Below are positions 37,100 to 46,912 of a stretch of DNA of 64,000 nt, in pieces (the stretch's first letter is position 1; the number at the start of each line of letters is the position of its first letter). The notes under the pieces are model-generated. The model was not told the DNA's origin. It worked only from the letters and a program-made list of their open reading frames with translations, and did not search any database. This DNA is from Lachnospiraceae bacterium MD308. Its GTDB lineage: Bacteria > Bacillota > Clostridia > Lachnospirales > Lachnospiraceae. The stretch spans positions 166,184 to 230,183 of the forward strand of contig KE159797.1 of NCBI GenBank assembly GCA_000403475.2. Reading direction: 5' to 3'. A program made the translations under genes and the position numbers.

Positions 37100-39220
37100 C
37101 TATACTTCAAATATCAAATCACCATAAGACGGCATCGGCCATGCTTCTTTATCTACAATCATCTCCAGCTTATCCACCGGCAGCCGAAGCGCCTCCATCG
37201 CAGGAACTACGTCAAAATGATAGAATCTTGCCTGCTTTTCACCTTCTGCCATCATCGCCGCCTCATCGACCAGCTTTGACAGCTTCACATTCGCCTCTTT
37301 CGCTTCAATAAGGAGCTTTGTTACTTCTTCCAGGGTTTCTGCCTGCACCGACGCGTCCGCACCTGCCGTTTTCACCGCTATCACTGTATCAGCGAGAGAC
37401 TTCGTATATCTGATAACCACCGGAATGAATTGTTTGCTTGCCATGTCAATCATCGTACGCGCCTCGATATTAATCGCTTTTGCATAGTTTTCATACTTAA
37501 TCTCCGCACGTGATTCAAGTTCTGCCCTCGTAAATACTTTAAACTTCTCAAACATCTTTACTGCCTTATCCGTCGTAAGCGCCGGAATCGCCTCCACCAT
37601 AGATCCGATGTTCGGCAGCCCGCGTCTTTCGGCTTCTTTCACCCACTCGTCGGAATATCCGTTTCCATTGAACACAATCCGATGATGTTCTGCCGCATAT
37701 TTCTTAATCAGGTCATGTACCGCAAGGCTGAAATCATCTGCTGATTCCAGCACATCACAGGCCTCCGAGAACGCCTCTGCAACAATGGTGTTAAGTACAA
37801 CATTCGGTCCTGCTATAGAATCCCTGGAACCTGCCATACGGAACTCAAACTTGTTCCCTGTAAACGCAAATGGAGATGTTCTGTTCCGGTCTGTAGCATC
37901 TTTTGCCAGCTCGGGCAGCGTCCTTACTCCTGTCTCAAGTCTTTGCTCTTTAATGCTGTGCGTGGCTTCTCCGGAGACAATAAGCTGCTCCATCACGTCC
38001 TCCAATTGTTCCCCTAAGAATACAGAGATAATTGCCGGAGGAGCTTCATTCGCCCCCAGCCTGTGGTCATTTCCAGGGTCAGCCGCCGACTCCCGAAGAA
38101 GGTCTGCATGTCTGTCAACTGCTTTCAGTATACACGTCAGAACGAGCAAAAATTGAATATTTTCATGAGGCGTCTTCCCCGGGTCCAAAAGATTCTTCCC
38201 GTCATCTGTCGTAAGCGACCAGTTATTATGTTTCCCGGAACCGTTCACGCCTGCAAAGGGCTTCTCATGCAATAAGCATTTCATGCCATGCTGGCACGCA
38301 ACTCTCTTCAATGTCTGCATAGCAAGGTGATTATGGTCTACCGCTACATTTGCCTGTGAATAAATCGGCGCAAACTCGTGCTGTGCCGGTGCGACTTCAT
38401 TGTGCTGTGTCTTGGCCGACACGCCGACTTTCCAGAGTTCTTCATTGACATCCTTCATAAATCCCGCGATTCTCTGACGGATTGTTCCAAAATAGTGATC
38501 ATCAAGCTCCTGTCCTTTCGGCGGCATCGCCCCAAACAGGGTACGTCCTGCATAGATCAAATCCTTTCTCTGGAAAAACTTATTCGCATCCACAAGAAAA
38601 TACTCTTGCTCGACTCCTACAGACGGCGTCACTTTTCTGGAAGTCTTATTGCCAAACAAACGCAAAAGCCTTATAGATTGTTCATTAATCGCCTCCATCG
38701 AGCGCAGGAGCGGAGTCTTCTGGTCAAGCGCCTCCCCGGTATAGGAGCAGAACGCTGTAGGGATACAGAGTGTGGCACCTGCCGCATCATGCCTTACAAA
38801 TGCTGGAGACGTACAGTCCCACGCCGTATATCCTCTCGCCTCAAAGGTTGCCCTAAGCCCTCCTGACGGGAATGAAGATGCATCCGGTTCTCCTTTTATC
38901 AGCTCTTTTCCCGAGAAGCTCATAAGAACCTTACCGCTCTCAAGAGGCGCTGAAATAAACGAATCATGCTTTTCCGCCGTAACTCCCGTCAAAGGCTGAA
39001 ACCAGTGGGTATAATGGGTGGCTCCCTTTTCTATCGCCCATTCTTTCATCTCGTGAGCAATAACGTCCGCTGTAACCAGATCAAGCTCTTTGCCCTCCTC
39101 AATCATTCTCTTCAAATCCCTGTAGACTTTTTTCGGCAAACGTTCCTGCATTACACTGTCATTGAATACATCCTCACCAAAAATATCTGCTACATTAAAT
39201 GCTCCACTCATAACGTTCAT
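37100..39220 (-). CDS. glnN: Glutamine synthetase type III
   Basis: A 706-residue cytoplasmic enzyme that makes glutamine from glutamate and ammonia. It has the long type III form ([20 protein letters not shown] start; [47 protein letters not shown] active-site segments). Type III replaces or supplements GlnA in many Clostridia and Bacteroidetes. The start may be ATG 39220 or 39211. Single-gene unit; no regulatory site recognised. Confidence 0.96.
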   Translation of the reverse strand: MNVMSGAFNVADIFGEDVFNDSVMQERLPKKVYRDLKRMIEEGKELDLVTADVIAHEMKEWAIEKGATHYTHWFQPLTGVTAEKHDSFISAPLESGKVLMSFSGKELIKGEPDASSFPSGGLRATFEARGYTAWDCTSPAFVRHDAAGATLCIPTAFCSYTGEALDQKTPLLRSMEAINEQSIRLLRLFGNKTSRKVTPSVGVEQEYFLVDANKFFQRKDLIYAGRTLFGAMPPKGQELDDHYFGTIRQRIAGFMKDVNEELWKVGVSAKTQHNEVAPAQHEFAPIYSQANVAVDHNHLAMQTLKRVACQHGMKCLLHEKPFAGVNGSGKHNNWSLTTDDGKNLLDPGKTPHENIQFLLVLTCILKAVDRHADLLRESAADPGNDHRLGANEAPPAIISVFLGEQLEDVMEQLIVSGEATHSIKEQRLETGVRTLPELAKDATDRNRTSPFAFTGNKFEFRMAGSRDSIAGPNVVLNTIVAEAFSEACDVLESADDFSLAVHDLIKKYAAEHHRIVFNGNGYSDEWVKEAERRGLPNIGSMVEAIPALTTDKAVKMFEKFKVFTRAELESRAEIKYENYAKAINIEARTMIDMASKQFIPVVIRYTKSLADTVIAVKTAGADASVQAETLEEVTKLLIEAKEANVKLSKLVDEAAMMAEGEKQARFYHFDVVPAMEALRLPVDKLEMIVDKEAWPMPSYGDLIFEV

Positions 39221-39409
39221 GTCCCTTTCTTACATTCCATTTTACTCTTCCGGCATAGCTGTGCCAAACACTTATATGCCTATTTGCACAGTAATTAGAA
39301 AAAAGGCATCCCAACACAGATTGGAACGCCTTTGTCCTTGCTACGCCTGTTAGTATAACTCAATCACACCAAAAAGGCAAGAAAAATTTTACTACTTATA
39401 CCTTACTGC

Positions 39410-40273
39410 TTACGCCTTACCAACAGATCCGAATAATTCCATCTTCTCTTTTACTTTAGCAACGATTGCTTCTGCACCTGGCTTTAATAACTTACGTGGG
39501 TCAAAGCCTTTGCCTTCTACATCTTTTCCTGCCTCAATGTACTTGCGGGTTGCCTCTGCAAATACTAACTGACACTCTGTATTAACGTTAATCTTAGCTA
39601 CTCCCAGGTCAATCGCCTTTTTAATCATGTCATCCGGAATTCCTGTACCGCCATGAAGAACTAACGGCATATCTCCTGTAAGCTTCTGAATTGCGTCTAA
39701 AGTCTCAAAACTTAATCCTGCCCAATTCTCAGGATATTTTCCATGGATGTTTCCGATACCTGCTGCCAACATGTCCACTCCGAGATCTGCAATCATCTTG
39801 CACTCGTTCGGGTCTGCACACTCGCCCTGGCCTACAACGCCGTCTTCCTCACCACCGATTGAACCAACTTCTGCCTCAAGAGACATGCCCTTCTCTCTGC
39901 AGATCTCAATCAGCTCTTTTGTCTTAGCAACATTCTCCTCGATTGGATACTTGGAACCGTCGAACATAATGGATGTAAAACCTGCCTCGATGCACTTCTT
40001 GCATCCGTCATAGCTGCCGTGGTCAAGATGTGTAGCAACAGGAACTGTAATTCCCATCTCCTCTACCATGGCCTCTACCATAGCCTCTACAGTCTTAAAA
40101 CCTGTCATGTACTTTCCAGCGCCTTCAGAAACACCTAAGATGACCGGTGATTTGCACTCCTCAGCAGCCTGAAGAATCGCCTTTGTCCACTCAAGGTTGT
40201 TAATGTTGAACTGTCCTACTGCGTAGTGGCCTGCTACTGCTTTTTGCAGCATCTCTTTTGCTGATACCATCAT
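39410..40273 (-). CDS. fba: Class II fructose-1,6-bisphosphate aldolase
   Basis: A 287-residue glycolytic aldolase using zinc. Motifs: YAVGQFNINNLEWTKAIL, PVATHLDHGSYDGCKK with zinc-ligand His, and LVLHGGTGIPDDMIKK. The start is ATG 40273 (or 40270) behind GGAGGA; a longer frame to 40336 has no ribosome binding site. Single-gene unit. Confidence 0.95.
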   Translation of the reverse strand: MMVSAKEMLQKAVAGHYAVGQFNINNLEWTKAILQAAEECKSPVILGVSEGAGKYMTGFKTVEAMVEAMVEEMGITVPVATHLDHGSYDGCKKCIEAGFTSIMFDGSKYPIEENVAKTKELIEICREKGMSLEAEVGSIGGEEDGVVGQGECADPNECKMIADLGVDMLAAGIGNIHGKYPENWAGLSFETLDAIQKLTGDMPLVLHGGTGIPDDMIKKAIDLGVAKINVNTECQLVFAEATRKYIEAGKDVEGKGFDPRKLLKPGAEAIVAKVKEKMELFGSVGKA

Positions 40274-40391
40274 ATCTTTATTCCTCCAATTTTCCTGAGC
40301 CTGCGTCAAAGCTCTGTACTCTGACACGGCATACAAATTTTACTTTTTTTATTATAGCTCATATATTCAAAAAAAACAATAATTGTAAAAG

Positions 40392-40424
40392 AAAAATCCT
40401 CTCAAAGATTTCTCTTTGAGAGGA
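40392..40424 (-). repeat. 33-bp direct repeat, distal copy (terminator hairpin)
   Basis: Identical to 41282-41314. It contains TCCTCTCAAAGA/TCTTTGAGAGGA, a hairpin with a T-run on the minus strand. It terminates the HepT transcript. Confidence 0.92.
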
Positions 40425-40439
40425 CTGTGTAGCAGAGCC

Positions 40440-40823
40440 TTATCTATTCTGTTTACAATACTGTATCCTCCTGCTGACTGCATCATACACATCCTGACTG
40501 CACATCTGCTGGATATAAGCTTGCAATATTTGCCTGTTTACCTTTTCATAACTGTGGTCTATCATATTTCTAAAATAACGCAAAATACCTGTATTAAAAT
40601 AATCGTTCAAATATTCAACGGTACTGTCAGACAATAGTTTCACATTTTCACCTATCTGTGCCATGTACAAAGCACACGCGTCAAATATTATTTTGTTGTT
40701 GCACAAACCTCTATTTGTATTTGAGAAATCACATTTGGATACTTTTAGAGCCTCTAATAGATTATCCTGATTTTTCTTAATATAAATTAATACTGACATA
40801 TCCCTGCTAAGGCTTTTCACCAA
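40440..40823 (-). CDS. hepT: HepT-type HEPN toxin
   Basis: A 127-residue helical HEPN-domain protein carrying the RX4HXY motif exactly (RNMIDHSY near residue 87), the ribonuclease/modification signature of HepT. It starts with TTG at 40823 (or GTG 40820) behind AAAGGAGGTGG and overlaps mntA by 17 nt. In characterised pairs MntA inactivates HepT by adding AMP to the Tyr of this motif. Confidence 0.88.
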   Translation of the reverse strand: MVKSLSRDMSVLIYIKKNQDNLLEALKVSKCDFSNTNRGLCNNKIIFDACALYMAQIGENVKLLSDSTVEYLNDYFNTGILRYFRNMIDHSYEKVNRQILQAYIQQMCSQDVYDAVSRRIQYCKQNR

Positions 40824-41154
40824 ACCATACCACCTCCTTTTTTATAGATTTGTATATGCTATATTCATTCGCACCTATTCCATCTCTGATAAGCATATTA
40901 TCCAGTTCTTCATCTTCTTCTTCCAGCAACGGCAAATTGACAATATCTACTTTCCTGTTAAACTTCCCGCTAAAAAACTCCTCTATGTTAAGCATTTCTT
41001 CTAATGAAATATTCCTAAAATCTACTACTATATCTATGTCACTCGAATACGAACATTCGCCTTTTACAATCGAACCCACAATACCCATCTTATAGTTCTT
41101 ACCCCGTGACAGCTTATTGCCTTCTGAGATAATTTTCCTGCACAAGCTAGTCAT
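40807..41154 (-). CDS. mntA: MntA-type nucleotidyltransferase antitoxin
   Basis: A 115-residue minimal nucleotidyltransferase with GSIVKGECSYSSDIDIVVDF, the GSX10DXD motif of polymerase-beta-fold enzymes. It should AMPylate and block HepT. ATG 41154 follows GGTGGTGA; a longer frame to 41223 lacks support. The order mntA-hepT and the overlap are usual. Confidence 0.88.
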   Translation of the reverse strand: MTSLCRKIISEGNKLSRGKNYKMGIVGSIVKGECSYSSDIDIVVDFRNISLEEMLNIEEFFSGKFNRKVDIVNLPLLEEEDEELDNMLIRDGIGANEYSIYKSIKKEVVWFGEKP

Positions 41155-41281
41155 ATCACCACCACCTTTTTTACATTTTACAGTATTTACAGCACATTTA
41201 CAAGGCTCCAAAAAATATGCCATTCCATTAATATAACTGGTTTTTCTTTCTGAGCACCATAACTAGCTGGATTTCAGCACA

Positions 41282-41314
41282 AAAAATCCTCTCAAAGATT
41301 TCTCTTTGAGAGGA
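41282..41314 (-). repeat. 33-bp direct repeat, proximal copy (tRNA-Glu terminator)
   Basis: Identical to 40392-40424, 890 bp apart. It lies 9 bp beyond the 3' end of tRNA-Glu and is the natural terminator of that gene. Confidence 0.92.
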
Positions 41315-41322
41315 TAACCAAG

Positions 41323-41394
41323 TGACTCCAAGGGGAATCGAACCCCTGATTCCAGCGTGAGAGGCTAGCGTCTTGACCGCTTGACCATGGAGCC
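41323..41394 (-). tRNA. tRNA-Glu (anticodon CTC)
   Basis: Complete 72-nt cloverleaf, anticodon loop CTCTCAC, acceptor GGCTCCA/TGGAGTC with discriminator A. Confidence 0.92.
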
Positions 41395-41457
41395 GTATTT
41401 CGTACTTGCTTATAATAGCAAAGAATGTCAAAAAAAGCAAGTACTTTTTTTATTTTT

Positions 41458-42378
41458 TTATATTTTTTTTCTCAAAGAGCTCAAATGCTTTTTAGGCACC
41501 ATAATTGACAGTTCCTGTTTGTAATTGCGTATATGCACTTCGTCATGTGAACCGCCGTATTCTCCATCAAGCGTCCACGGAATTTCTTCCAGCGACTCAA
41601 AATTAATCTCCCCGGTTCTGAATGTATACATGTATTTCGTGTCAATCTGCTCAATCAGAAGGGCTGCGATTATCTCCTGAAGTTCTAAAGGGTTCTTCGG
41701 CGTCTTGATCAGCGTAACTTCAAACAGTCCGTCATCAAAGACTACGTTCCTTCCAATCATACTCCGGAAGCCGCCCACCGACTTTGAATTCGTCACCATT
41801 CCAAAGATAAATTCATCCTCAACGCTCTCGCCATCGTGGGTGAATTTAATCCGGTAGGATGGTACGTTAAACAAGCGTTTTGTCCCTTCCAGTACATACG
41901 CCAGATGGCCCAGCACGTTTTTAGCCTCCTGACGTGTCTCATAGGAAACATCCGTAAACAGGCCGAAGGCTGCGATATACACGAATATATCATCATTAAA
42001 GCCTCCCACATCACAGGGAAACACTTCTCCGTTTACTGCATTATCTGCTGCCTCAAAAAGCTGTTTTGGAATGTGCAGGCTATTTGCAAAATCATTGGTC
42101 GTGCCTGTGGGAATATAGCCAATCGGTATCCTCTCTTCCCGCATCATCATACCTGTAACTACTTCATCCAAAGTCCCGTCTCCGCCGCTGCATACTACCC
42201 GTTCATACTCCCCGTTTTCGAACTCCTGAACTTTTCGGAATGCGTCCCGGTAAGACTGCGTCGGGTAGATTACTACCTCAAATCCAGATTTCACAAAAAT
42301 ATCCACAATATCAGATACAGCAGGCCGCAAAAATTCTTTTCCCGCCCGCGGATTATAAATAAACAATAATCTTTTCAT
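41458..42378 (-). CDS. Diacylglycerol kinase-family lipid kinase (YegS/DgkB type)
   Basis: A 306-residue soluble lipid kinase with the diacylglycerol kinase catalytic motif VCSGGDGTLDEVV and GYIPTGTTNDFANSL. The N-terminus LLFIYNPRAGK is typical. ATG 42378 follows AAAGGGG. It probably recycles diacylglycerol to phosphatidate. It is separated from the crh operon by a terminator. Confidence 0.92.
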   Translation of the reverse strand: MKRLLFIYNPRAGKEFLRPAVSDIVDIFVKSGFEVVIYPTQSYRDAFRKVQEFENGEYERVVCSGGDGTLDEVVTGMMMREERIPIGYIPTGTTNDFANSLHIPKQLFEAADNAVNGEVFPCDVGGFNDDIFVYIAAFGLFTDVSYETRQEAKNVLGHLAYVLEGTKRLFNVPSYRIKFTHDGESVEDEFIFGMVTNSKSVGGFRSMIGRNVVFDDGLFEVTLIKTPKNPLELQEIIAALLIEQIDTKYMYTFRTGEINFESLEEIPWTLDGEYGGSHDEVHIRNYKQELSIMVPKKHLSSLRKKI

Positions 42379-42425
42379 TTTGACTCTGCCCCTTTCTACA
42401 CAACTGTTATATTCTTTTCGAGCAA

Positions 42426-42449
42426 AAAAGGGCATCTTCATGCCCTTTT
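42426..42449 (-). terminator. Terminator of the murB-rapZ-whiA-crh operon
   Basis: Perfect AAAAGGGCAT/ATGCCCTTTT inverted repeat with a 4-nt loop and T-run on the minus strand. Confidence 0.88.
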
Positions 42450-42486
42450 ACAATACAAATCTATGCTCCAAAGAGTATGTACGGTT

Positions 42487-42744
42487 CTAATGGCCAAACG
42501 CCAGAAAAGCTTCCACACCCTCAATTGCATTCGACTCATCTTCACCATCTGCAACAACTACAAGATTCGTTCCTTTCGTCAGTTTCAGACTCATCATACC
42601 CATAATACTTTTTGCATTAATCTTTTTTTCGTCCAGTTCAATATAAACTTTGCTGGAATACTGACTTGCTTCCTGAACAAGATGCGCAATCGGACGCGCT
42701 TCCATATCCATATTGGCTTGAATCGTAACAGGTTTTTTAATCAT
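42487..42744 (-). CDS. crh: HPr-like protein lacking the phosphorylatable His (Crh-like)
   Basis: An 85-residue HPr-fold protein. In place of the HPr active-site GLHARP it has DMEARP, so the phosphotransfer His15 is a Glu. The regulatory Ser46 site is kept (INAKSIMGMMSL). Bacillus Crh has the same logic (Gln15, Ser46) and the same position behind whiA, so it likely acts in catabolite control or metabolic regulation rather than sugar uptake. It starts 5 nt after whiA. Confidence 0.85.
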   Translation of the reverse strand: MIKKPVTIQANMDMEARPIAHLVQEASQYSSKVYIELDEKKINAKSIMGMMSLKLTKGTNLVVVADGEDESNAIEGVEAFLAFGH

Positions 42745-42749
42745 AATTG

Positions 42750-43640
42750 CTATGCCTCCCTATGTTCCCTTAACCTATCAGCTATCTCGCTCAGTTTTCT
42801 AAGACGATGGTTTACTCCGGATTTTCCTAATGCTGGTTCCAAAGCAGCTCCCAATTCTTTCAACGGCGCATCCGGATATAAAAGACGCGCAAGAGCGATT
42901 GTCCTTAACCCTTCCGGCAGCTTGTCAAACCCGACGGTATCACGGATATACTCGATATCTTCCCTCTGTCTCACCGCTGCGGAAACTATTTTCTTGATAT
43001 TAGCTGTCTCGCAATTCACCTGTCGGTTGACGCTGTTGCGCATCTCCTTCATAATGCGTACATTCTCCAACTCCATCAATGCTCCCGGCGCTTCCATCAC
43101 ATTCAGCACGTCTACAATCTGTGCTCCTTCTTTGAGATACACAATGTAATTGGCTTTACGTATCACAATCTTAGCATCCAGCCCAAAAGAATGAATGATA
43201 TTCCTGAGATACTCCGCCTGTTCTTCCTGACTGCACACTATCTCAAAATGATATGATTTGTTGGGATCGCTCATGGAACCGGCGGCAAGAAATGCCCCCC
43301 GAATATACGCCCTTTTACAACACACTGCCTGTACCATTGCATGTTTCACAGCTAACAGTTCTTCACCCTTCCCATACAGCATATAGTTAAAACTGCCTTT
43401 CTGAGAGTTATGGCGAATCACAATATCAGTCTTTATATTAAATGTTTTTTTCATCAATGTAAAGCATTTTCTTGCAACTGGAAAATTTTCTGTTCTAAAT
43501 TTCAATACACATATTCCATTTTTATCCTCAGCAAATTCCCCGCATATGCCAAGTATTGCTGATAATTCTGCCAGATTGCAATGCCTTGCTTTCGCATACT
43601 GTACTGCCAGCTCTTCTTTTATCTCACCCGAAAATGACAT
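42750..43640 (-). CDS. whiA: WhiA DNA-binding protein
   Basis: A 296-residue protein with an N-terminal LAGLIDADG homing-endonuclease-like fold (CKRAYIRGAFLAAGSMSDPN) and a C-terminal helix-turn-helix (LPEGLRTIALARLLYPDAPL, GKSGVNHRLRKLSEIAD). It controls division/sporulation genes in Gram-positives. Third gene of the operon, 9 nt after rapZ. Confidence 0.96.
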   Translation of the reverse strand: MSFSGEIKEELAVQYAKARHCNLAELSAILGICGEFAEDKNGICVLKFRTENFPVARKCFTLMKKTFNIKTDIVIRHNSQKGSFNYMLYGKGEELLAVKHAMVQAVCCKRAYIRGAFLAAGSMSDPNKSYHFEIVCSQEEQAEYLRNIIHSFGLDAKIVIRKANYIVYLKEGAQIVDVLNVMEAPGALMELENVRIMKEMRNSVNRQVNCETANIKKIVSAAVRQREDIEYIRDTVGFDKLPEGLRTIALARLLYPDAPLKELGAALEPALGKSGVNHRLRKLSEIADRLREHREA

Positions 43641-43649
43641 TTCAGACTC

Positions 43650-44531
43650 CTATCTTGCCTTCGTTATTGTATCTTTCCCAATATCTCTGTGTTCAATCCG
43701 GATTCCATAATTTTCCGCTTTTTCAAGCGCTTCGTAGAATTCATTTGCCAGTGTAACTGACCGGTGCTTTCCTCCTGTACAGCCAATCCCGATGACCAAC
43801 TGCGTCTTTCCCTCTGCAATGTAATTCGGTATCAAAAACTCTACCATATCAAGAAGCTTGTTTAAAAATTCCCCAGCCCTGGCATTCTCCATCACATAAT
43901 CCCTGACTGCCGAATCGTTCCCACTCATAGCGCGCAGTTCTTCTATATAATAGGGATTGGGCAGAAACCGCACATCAAACACCAAATCTGCATCGTTGGG
44001 GATTCCGTACTTGAATCCGAATGACAGTACTGTAATATACAGATTCTTATATTCTTTATTCTGTACAAATATTTTCGATAGTTCTTTCTTAAGCTCCCTT
44101 GTTAACATATGACTGGTATCTACGAGATAGTCCGCTTTTTTCTTTAAAAAATCAAGCTTTTCCCTTTCTTTCCGGATACCCTCATCCACCCGCCCGCTGT
44201 TACCTGACAGCGGGTGAAATCTCCGGGTCTCTTTGTATCTTTTGACCAGCACATGATCGCTGGATTCAAGATACAAGATGTCATACTGAAATCCAACATC
44301 ATCAAGTGCCCGAAGAACCGTCTCCAACTGTCTGAAGCTTTCACCACTCCTGATATCTACGCCGAGCGCCGCCTTGTTCATCTCTGTCCCCGGCACAGCC
44401 AAAAGTTCTGCAAGCTTAGGTATGAGCGGTACCGGAAGGTTATCCACACAGAAATAGCCCATATCCTCCAGCATCTTAAGGGCTGTACTCTTGCCTGCCC
44501 CCGACATCCCTGTAACTATAACAAACCTCAT
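43650..44531 (-). CDS. rapZ: RapZ/YvcJ-family nucleotide-binding protein
   Basis: A 293-residue P-loop protein with Walker A GMSGAGKSTAL at residues 8-18, the Walker B-like VDIRSGE, and the C-terminal GCTGGKHRSVTLA motif. In E. coli RapZ is an RNase adaptor sensing cell-envelope precursor; in Bacillus YvcJ affects competence. It follows murB by 2 nt. The usual yvcK gene is missing between rapZ and whiA. Confidence 0.95.
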   Translation of the reverse strand: MRFVIVTGMSGAGKSTALKMLEDMGYFCVDNLPVPLIPKLAELLAVPGTEMNKAALGVDIRSGESFRQLETVLRALDDVGFQYDILYLESSDHVLVKRYKETRRFHPLSGNSGRVDEGIRKEREKLDFLKKKADYLVDTSHMLTRELKKELSKIFVQNKEYKNLYITVLSFGFKYGIPNDADLVFDVRFLPNPYYIEELRAMSGNDSAVRDYVMENARAGEFLNKLLDMVEFLIPNYIAEGKTQLVIGIGCTGGKHRSVTLANEFYEALEKAENYGIRIEHRDIGKDTITKAR

Positions 44532-44533
44532 AA

Positions 44534-45445
44534 TTAAAATTCACCTAGCCTTTTTACTTCTGGTTCTAATACCACTCCAAATTCCTTATTCACCTTTTCA
44601 GAAACCTGGCGCATAAGCTCTGCTATATCCGCTGCTGTAGCATGGTCTTTATTAATCACAAATCCGCAATGTTTTTCCGAAATTTGTGCGCCGCCTACCT
44701 GAAATCCTCTAAGTCCGCTGTCCTGAATCAATTTACCCGCAAAATACCCTTCCGGCCTTTTAAACGTACTTCCGGCGCTTGGGAATTCAAGGGGCTGCTT
44801 TGAGATGCGTCTCTCCTTCAGATCATCCATCTGCGCTTTAATCTCCCGCACGTCTCCGACGCTCAACTCAATCACTGCCTCAAGTACTATATAATCCTTT
44901 TTTGCTATGACACTTGTGCGGTATCCCATCTCCAGCTCTTTTGCAGGAATTGTAAACACCTCTCCGTCCAAAGACATCACCGATACCTGTTTTAACACAT
45001 CTTTCATCTCTCCGCCGTAAGCTCCTGCATTCATGACGCAGGCTCCTCCGAGCGTTCCCGGAATCCCCGCCGCAAACTCAAAACCTGTAAGTCCATTTTC
45101 CAATGCACTCGCAGCAATGCCAGACAAAAGCGCCCCTGCCTGAGCAGTAATACAGCTTCCATTCACAGTAATTCGATTCATCGACTTATAGATTTGAATA
45201 ACCGCTCCTCTGTAACCCGCATCAGACACTAAAAGATTACTTCCATTCCCAACAATATAATACGGAACGCCTTGTTCTTTGCAGCAGGCAACAATCCTTT
45301 GAATCTCTTCCCCTGTGCCCGGAGTCAAAAAATAATCTGCCGGCCCTCCGACACGGAAGGTTGTATGCCGCTCCATCGGCTCACTAAGCTGTATACAGTT
45401 CTCCGGTAAAATCTTTTTCAACTCATCATAAAATTTCTGATTCAT
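44534..45445 (-). CDS. murB: UDP-N-acetylenolpyruvoylglucosamine reductase
   Basis: A 303-residue FAD enzyme that completes UDP-MurNAc synthesis. It shows VGGPADYFLTPGTGEEI and VGNGSNLLVSDAGYRGAVIQ for FAD binding, AGIPGTLGGACVMNAGAYGG, and the catalytic Ser region EFPSAGSTFKRPEGYFAGKL. First gene of murB-rapZ-whiA-crh. Confidence 0.96.
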   Translation of the reverse strand: MNQKFYDELKKILPENCIQLSEPMERHTTFRVGGPADYFLTPGTGEEIQRIVACCKEQGVPYYIVGNGSNLLVSDAGYRGAVIQIYKSMNRITVNGSCITAQAGALLSGIAASALENGLTGFEFAAGIPGTLGGACVMNAGAYGGEMKDVLKQVSVMSLDGEVFTIPAKELEMGYRTSVIAKKDYIVLEAVIELSVGDVREIKAQMDDLKERRISKQPLEFPSAGSTFKRPEGYFAGKLIQDSGLRGFQVGGAQISEKHCGFVINKDHATAADIAELMRQVSEKVNKEFGVVLEPEVKRLGEF

Positions 45446-45528
45446 AATCTAATCTCTATACTCTCCTTAATTCATACTCATTTTCAATGTCCATCATACA
45501 CTAATTATTATCCAAATTCAACGTACAC

Positions 45529-45557
45529 TTGCAAATTCTCTTCAAATGCGTTATATT
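45529..45557 (+). promoter_or_regulatory. Promoter of the CNNM/CBS gene
   Basis: TTGCAA (45529-45534), 17-nt spacer, TATATT (45552-45557), about 40 nt before the start codon. Confidence 0.7.
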
Positions 45558-45598
45558 AAAATCTATATAATCTATTTTAAAAAGGAGTTGATTTACAA

Positions 45599-46867
45599 GT
45601 GGACTCAGGTGACGCCACGCAACTAATAACATTAATTATTTTGCTGATGCTCTCTGCATTTTTTTCATCGGCAGAGACGGCATTGACAACCGTAAACAGA
45701 ATCCGAATCCGGGGTCTTGCCGATGAGGGCAATAAGAGGGCAAAAACTGTGCTTAAGATTACAGATGATTCTGGAAAGATGTTAAGCGCCATTCTGATTG
45801 GAAATAATATCGTAAACCTTTCAGCCGCATCGCTGACAACGACTCTTGCTTACAGACTTGGCGGTTCTATGGTCGCTGTCGCCAACGCAGCTTTAACGGT
45901 TGCCATCCTTCTGTTCGGGGAGATTACTCCAAAGACAATGGCAACAATTCATGCGGAAAAGATATCTCTTGCTTATGCAGGTATCATCAACATCTTTATA
46001 AAGCTCGCCACACCAATCATCTTTTTGATCAATGGTCTGGCAAGAGGCGTGCTGATACTTTTGCGCGTAGACCCTAACGCTAAAAATAATATCATGACTG
46101 AGACGGAGCTTCGTACAATCGTGGATGTAAGCCATGAAGACGGTGTTATTGAATCTGACGAAAAAGAGATGATATACAATGTGTTCGATTTAGGCGACGC
46201 CAAAGCAAAAGATGTGATGGTTCCCCGCGTTCATGTAACCTTTGCAGATGTGGAAAGCACATACGAAGAGTTGCTTGAAATCTTCCGTGAGGACAAATTC
46301 ACGCGCCTTCCTGTCTTTGAGGAGACAACTGACAATGTGATCGGTACGATTAACATGAAAGACCTCCTGCTGTTTGACAACACAAAGGAATTTCATATCA
46401 AGGATATCCTCCGGGAAGCTTACTTTACTTACGAGTACAAGAACATCTCCGAGCTTTTAGTGGAGATGCGGCAAGCCTCTTTTAACATTGTCATCGTATT
46501 AGATGAATATGGTGAAACCGCCGGACTTATTACATTAGAAGATCTTTTGGAAGAAATCGTCGGGGAAATCCATGATGAGTATGATGAAAATGAAGAAGAT
46601 TTTATTCAGAAAATCTCTGAAAATGAATATATAATTGAAGGTTCTATGAATCTGGACGATTTGAATGACAGGCTCAATCTGTCTTTAGAGTCTGAGGATT
46701 ATGACTCTCTCGGCGGATTTATTATTGAACGCCTTGACCGTTTTCCTGAAACCGGTGATTCTCTTGTCACTGACGACAACATCCGGTTAGTAATTGAATC
46801 ATTGGATAAGAATCGTATCGAATCCGTTCATATGTATCTTCCGGCCAAAATTACTGCAATTGAATAA
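45599..46867 (+). CDS. CNNM/HlyC-CorC family membrane protein with CBS domains
   Basis: A 422-residue protein: N-terminal CNNM (DUF21) domain with about four helices (LITLIILLMLSAFFSSAETA, ILIGNNIVNLSAASLTTTLA), a CBS pair (~200-325; MVPRVHVTFADVES, VIVLDEYGETAGLITLEDLL), and a C-terminal CorC_HlyC domain. Family members are magnesium or sodium/magnesium transporters; the hemolysin label is historical. It starts with GTG behind AAAGGAG. Confidence 0.92.
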   Translation: MDSGDATQLITLIILLMLSAFFSSAETALTTVNRIRIRGLADEGNKRAKTVLKITDDSGKMLSAILIGNNIVNLSAASLTTTLAYRLGGSMVAVANAALTVAILLFGEITPKTMATIHAEKISLAYAGIINIFIKLATPIIFLINGLARGVLILLRVDPNAKNNIMTETELRTIVDVSHEDGVIESDEKEMIYNVFDLGDAKAKDVMVPRVHVTFADVESTYEELLEIFREDKFTRLPVFEETTDNVIGTINMKDLLLFDNTKEFHIKDILREAYFTYEYKNISELLVEMRQASFNIVIVLDEYGETAGLITLEDLLEEIVGEIHDEYDENEEDFIQKISENEYIIEGSMNLDDLNDRLNLSLESEDYDSLGGFIIERLDRFPETGDSLVTDDNIRLVIESLDKNRIESVHMYLPAKITAIE

Positions 46868-46873
46868 ATATAT

Positions 46874-46912
46874 AAAATCTCCGTCATATCTGTCAAGACA
46901 GGCGGAGATTTT
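46874..46912. terminator. Bidirectional terminator between convergent genes
   Basis: AAAATCTCCG/CGGAGATTTT inverted repeat (46874-46883, 46903-46912) flanked by T and A. Confidence 0.85.
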
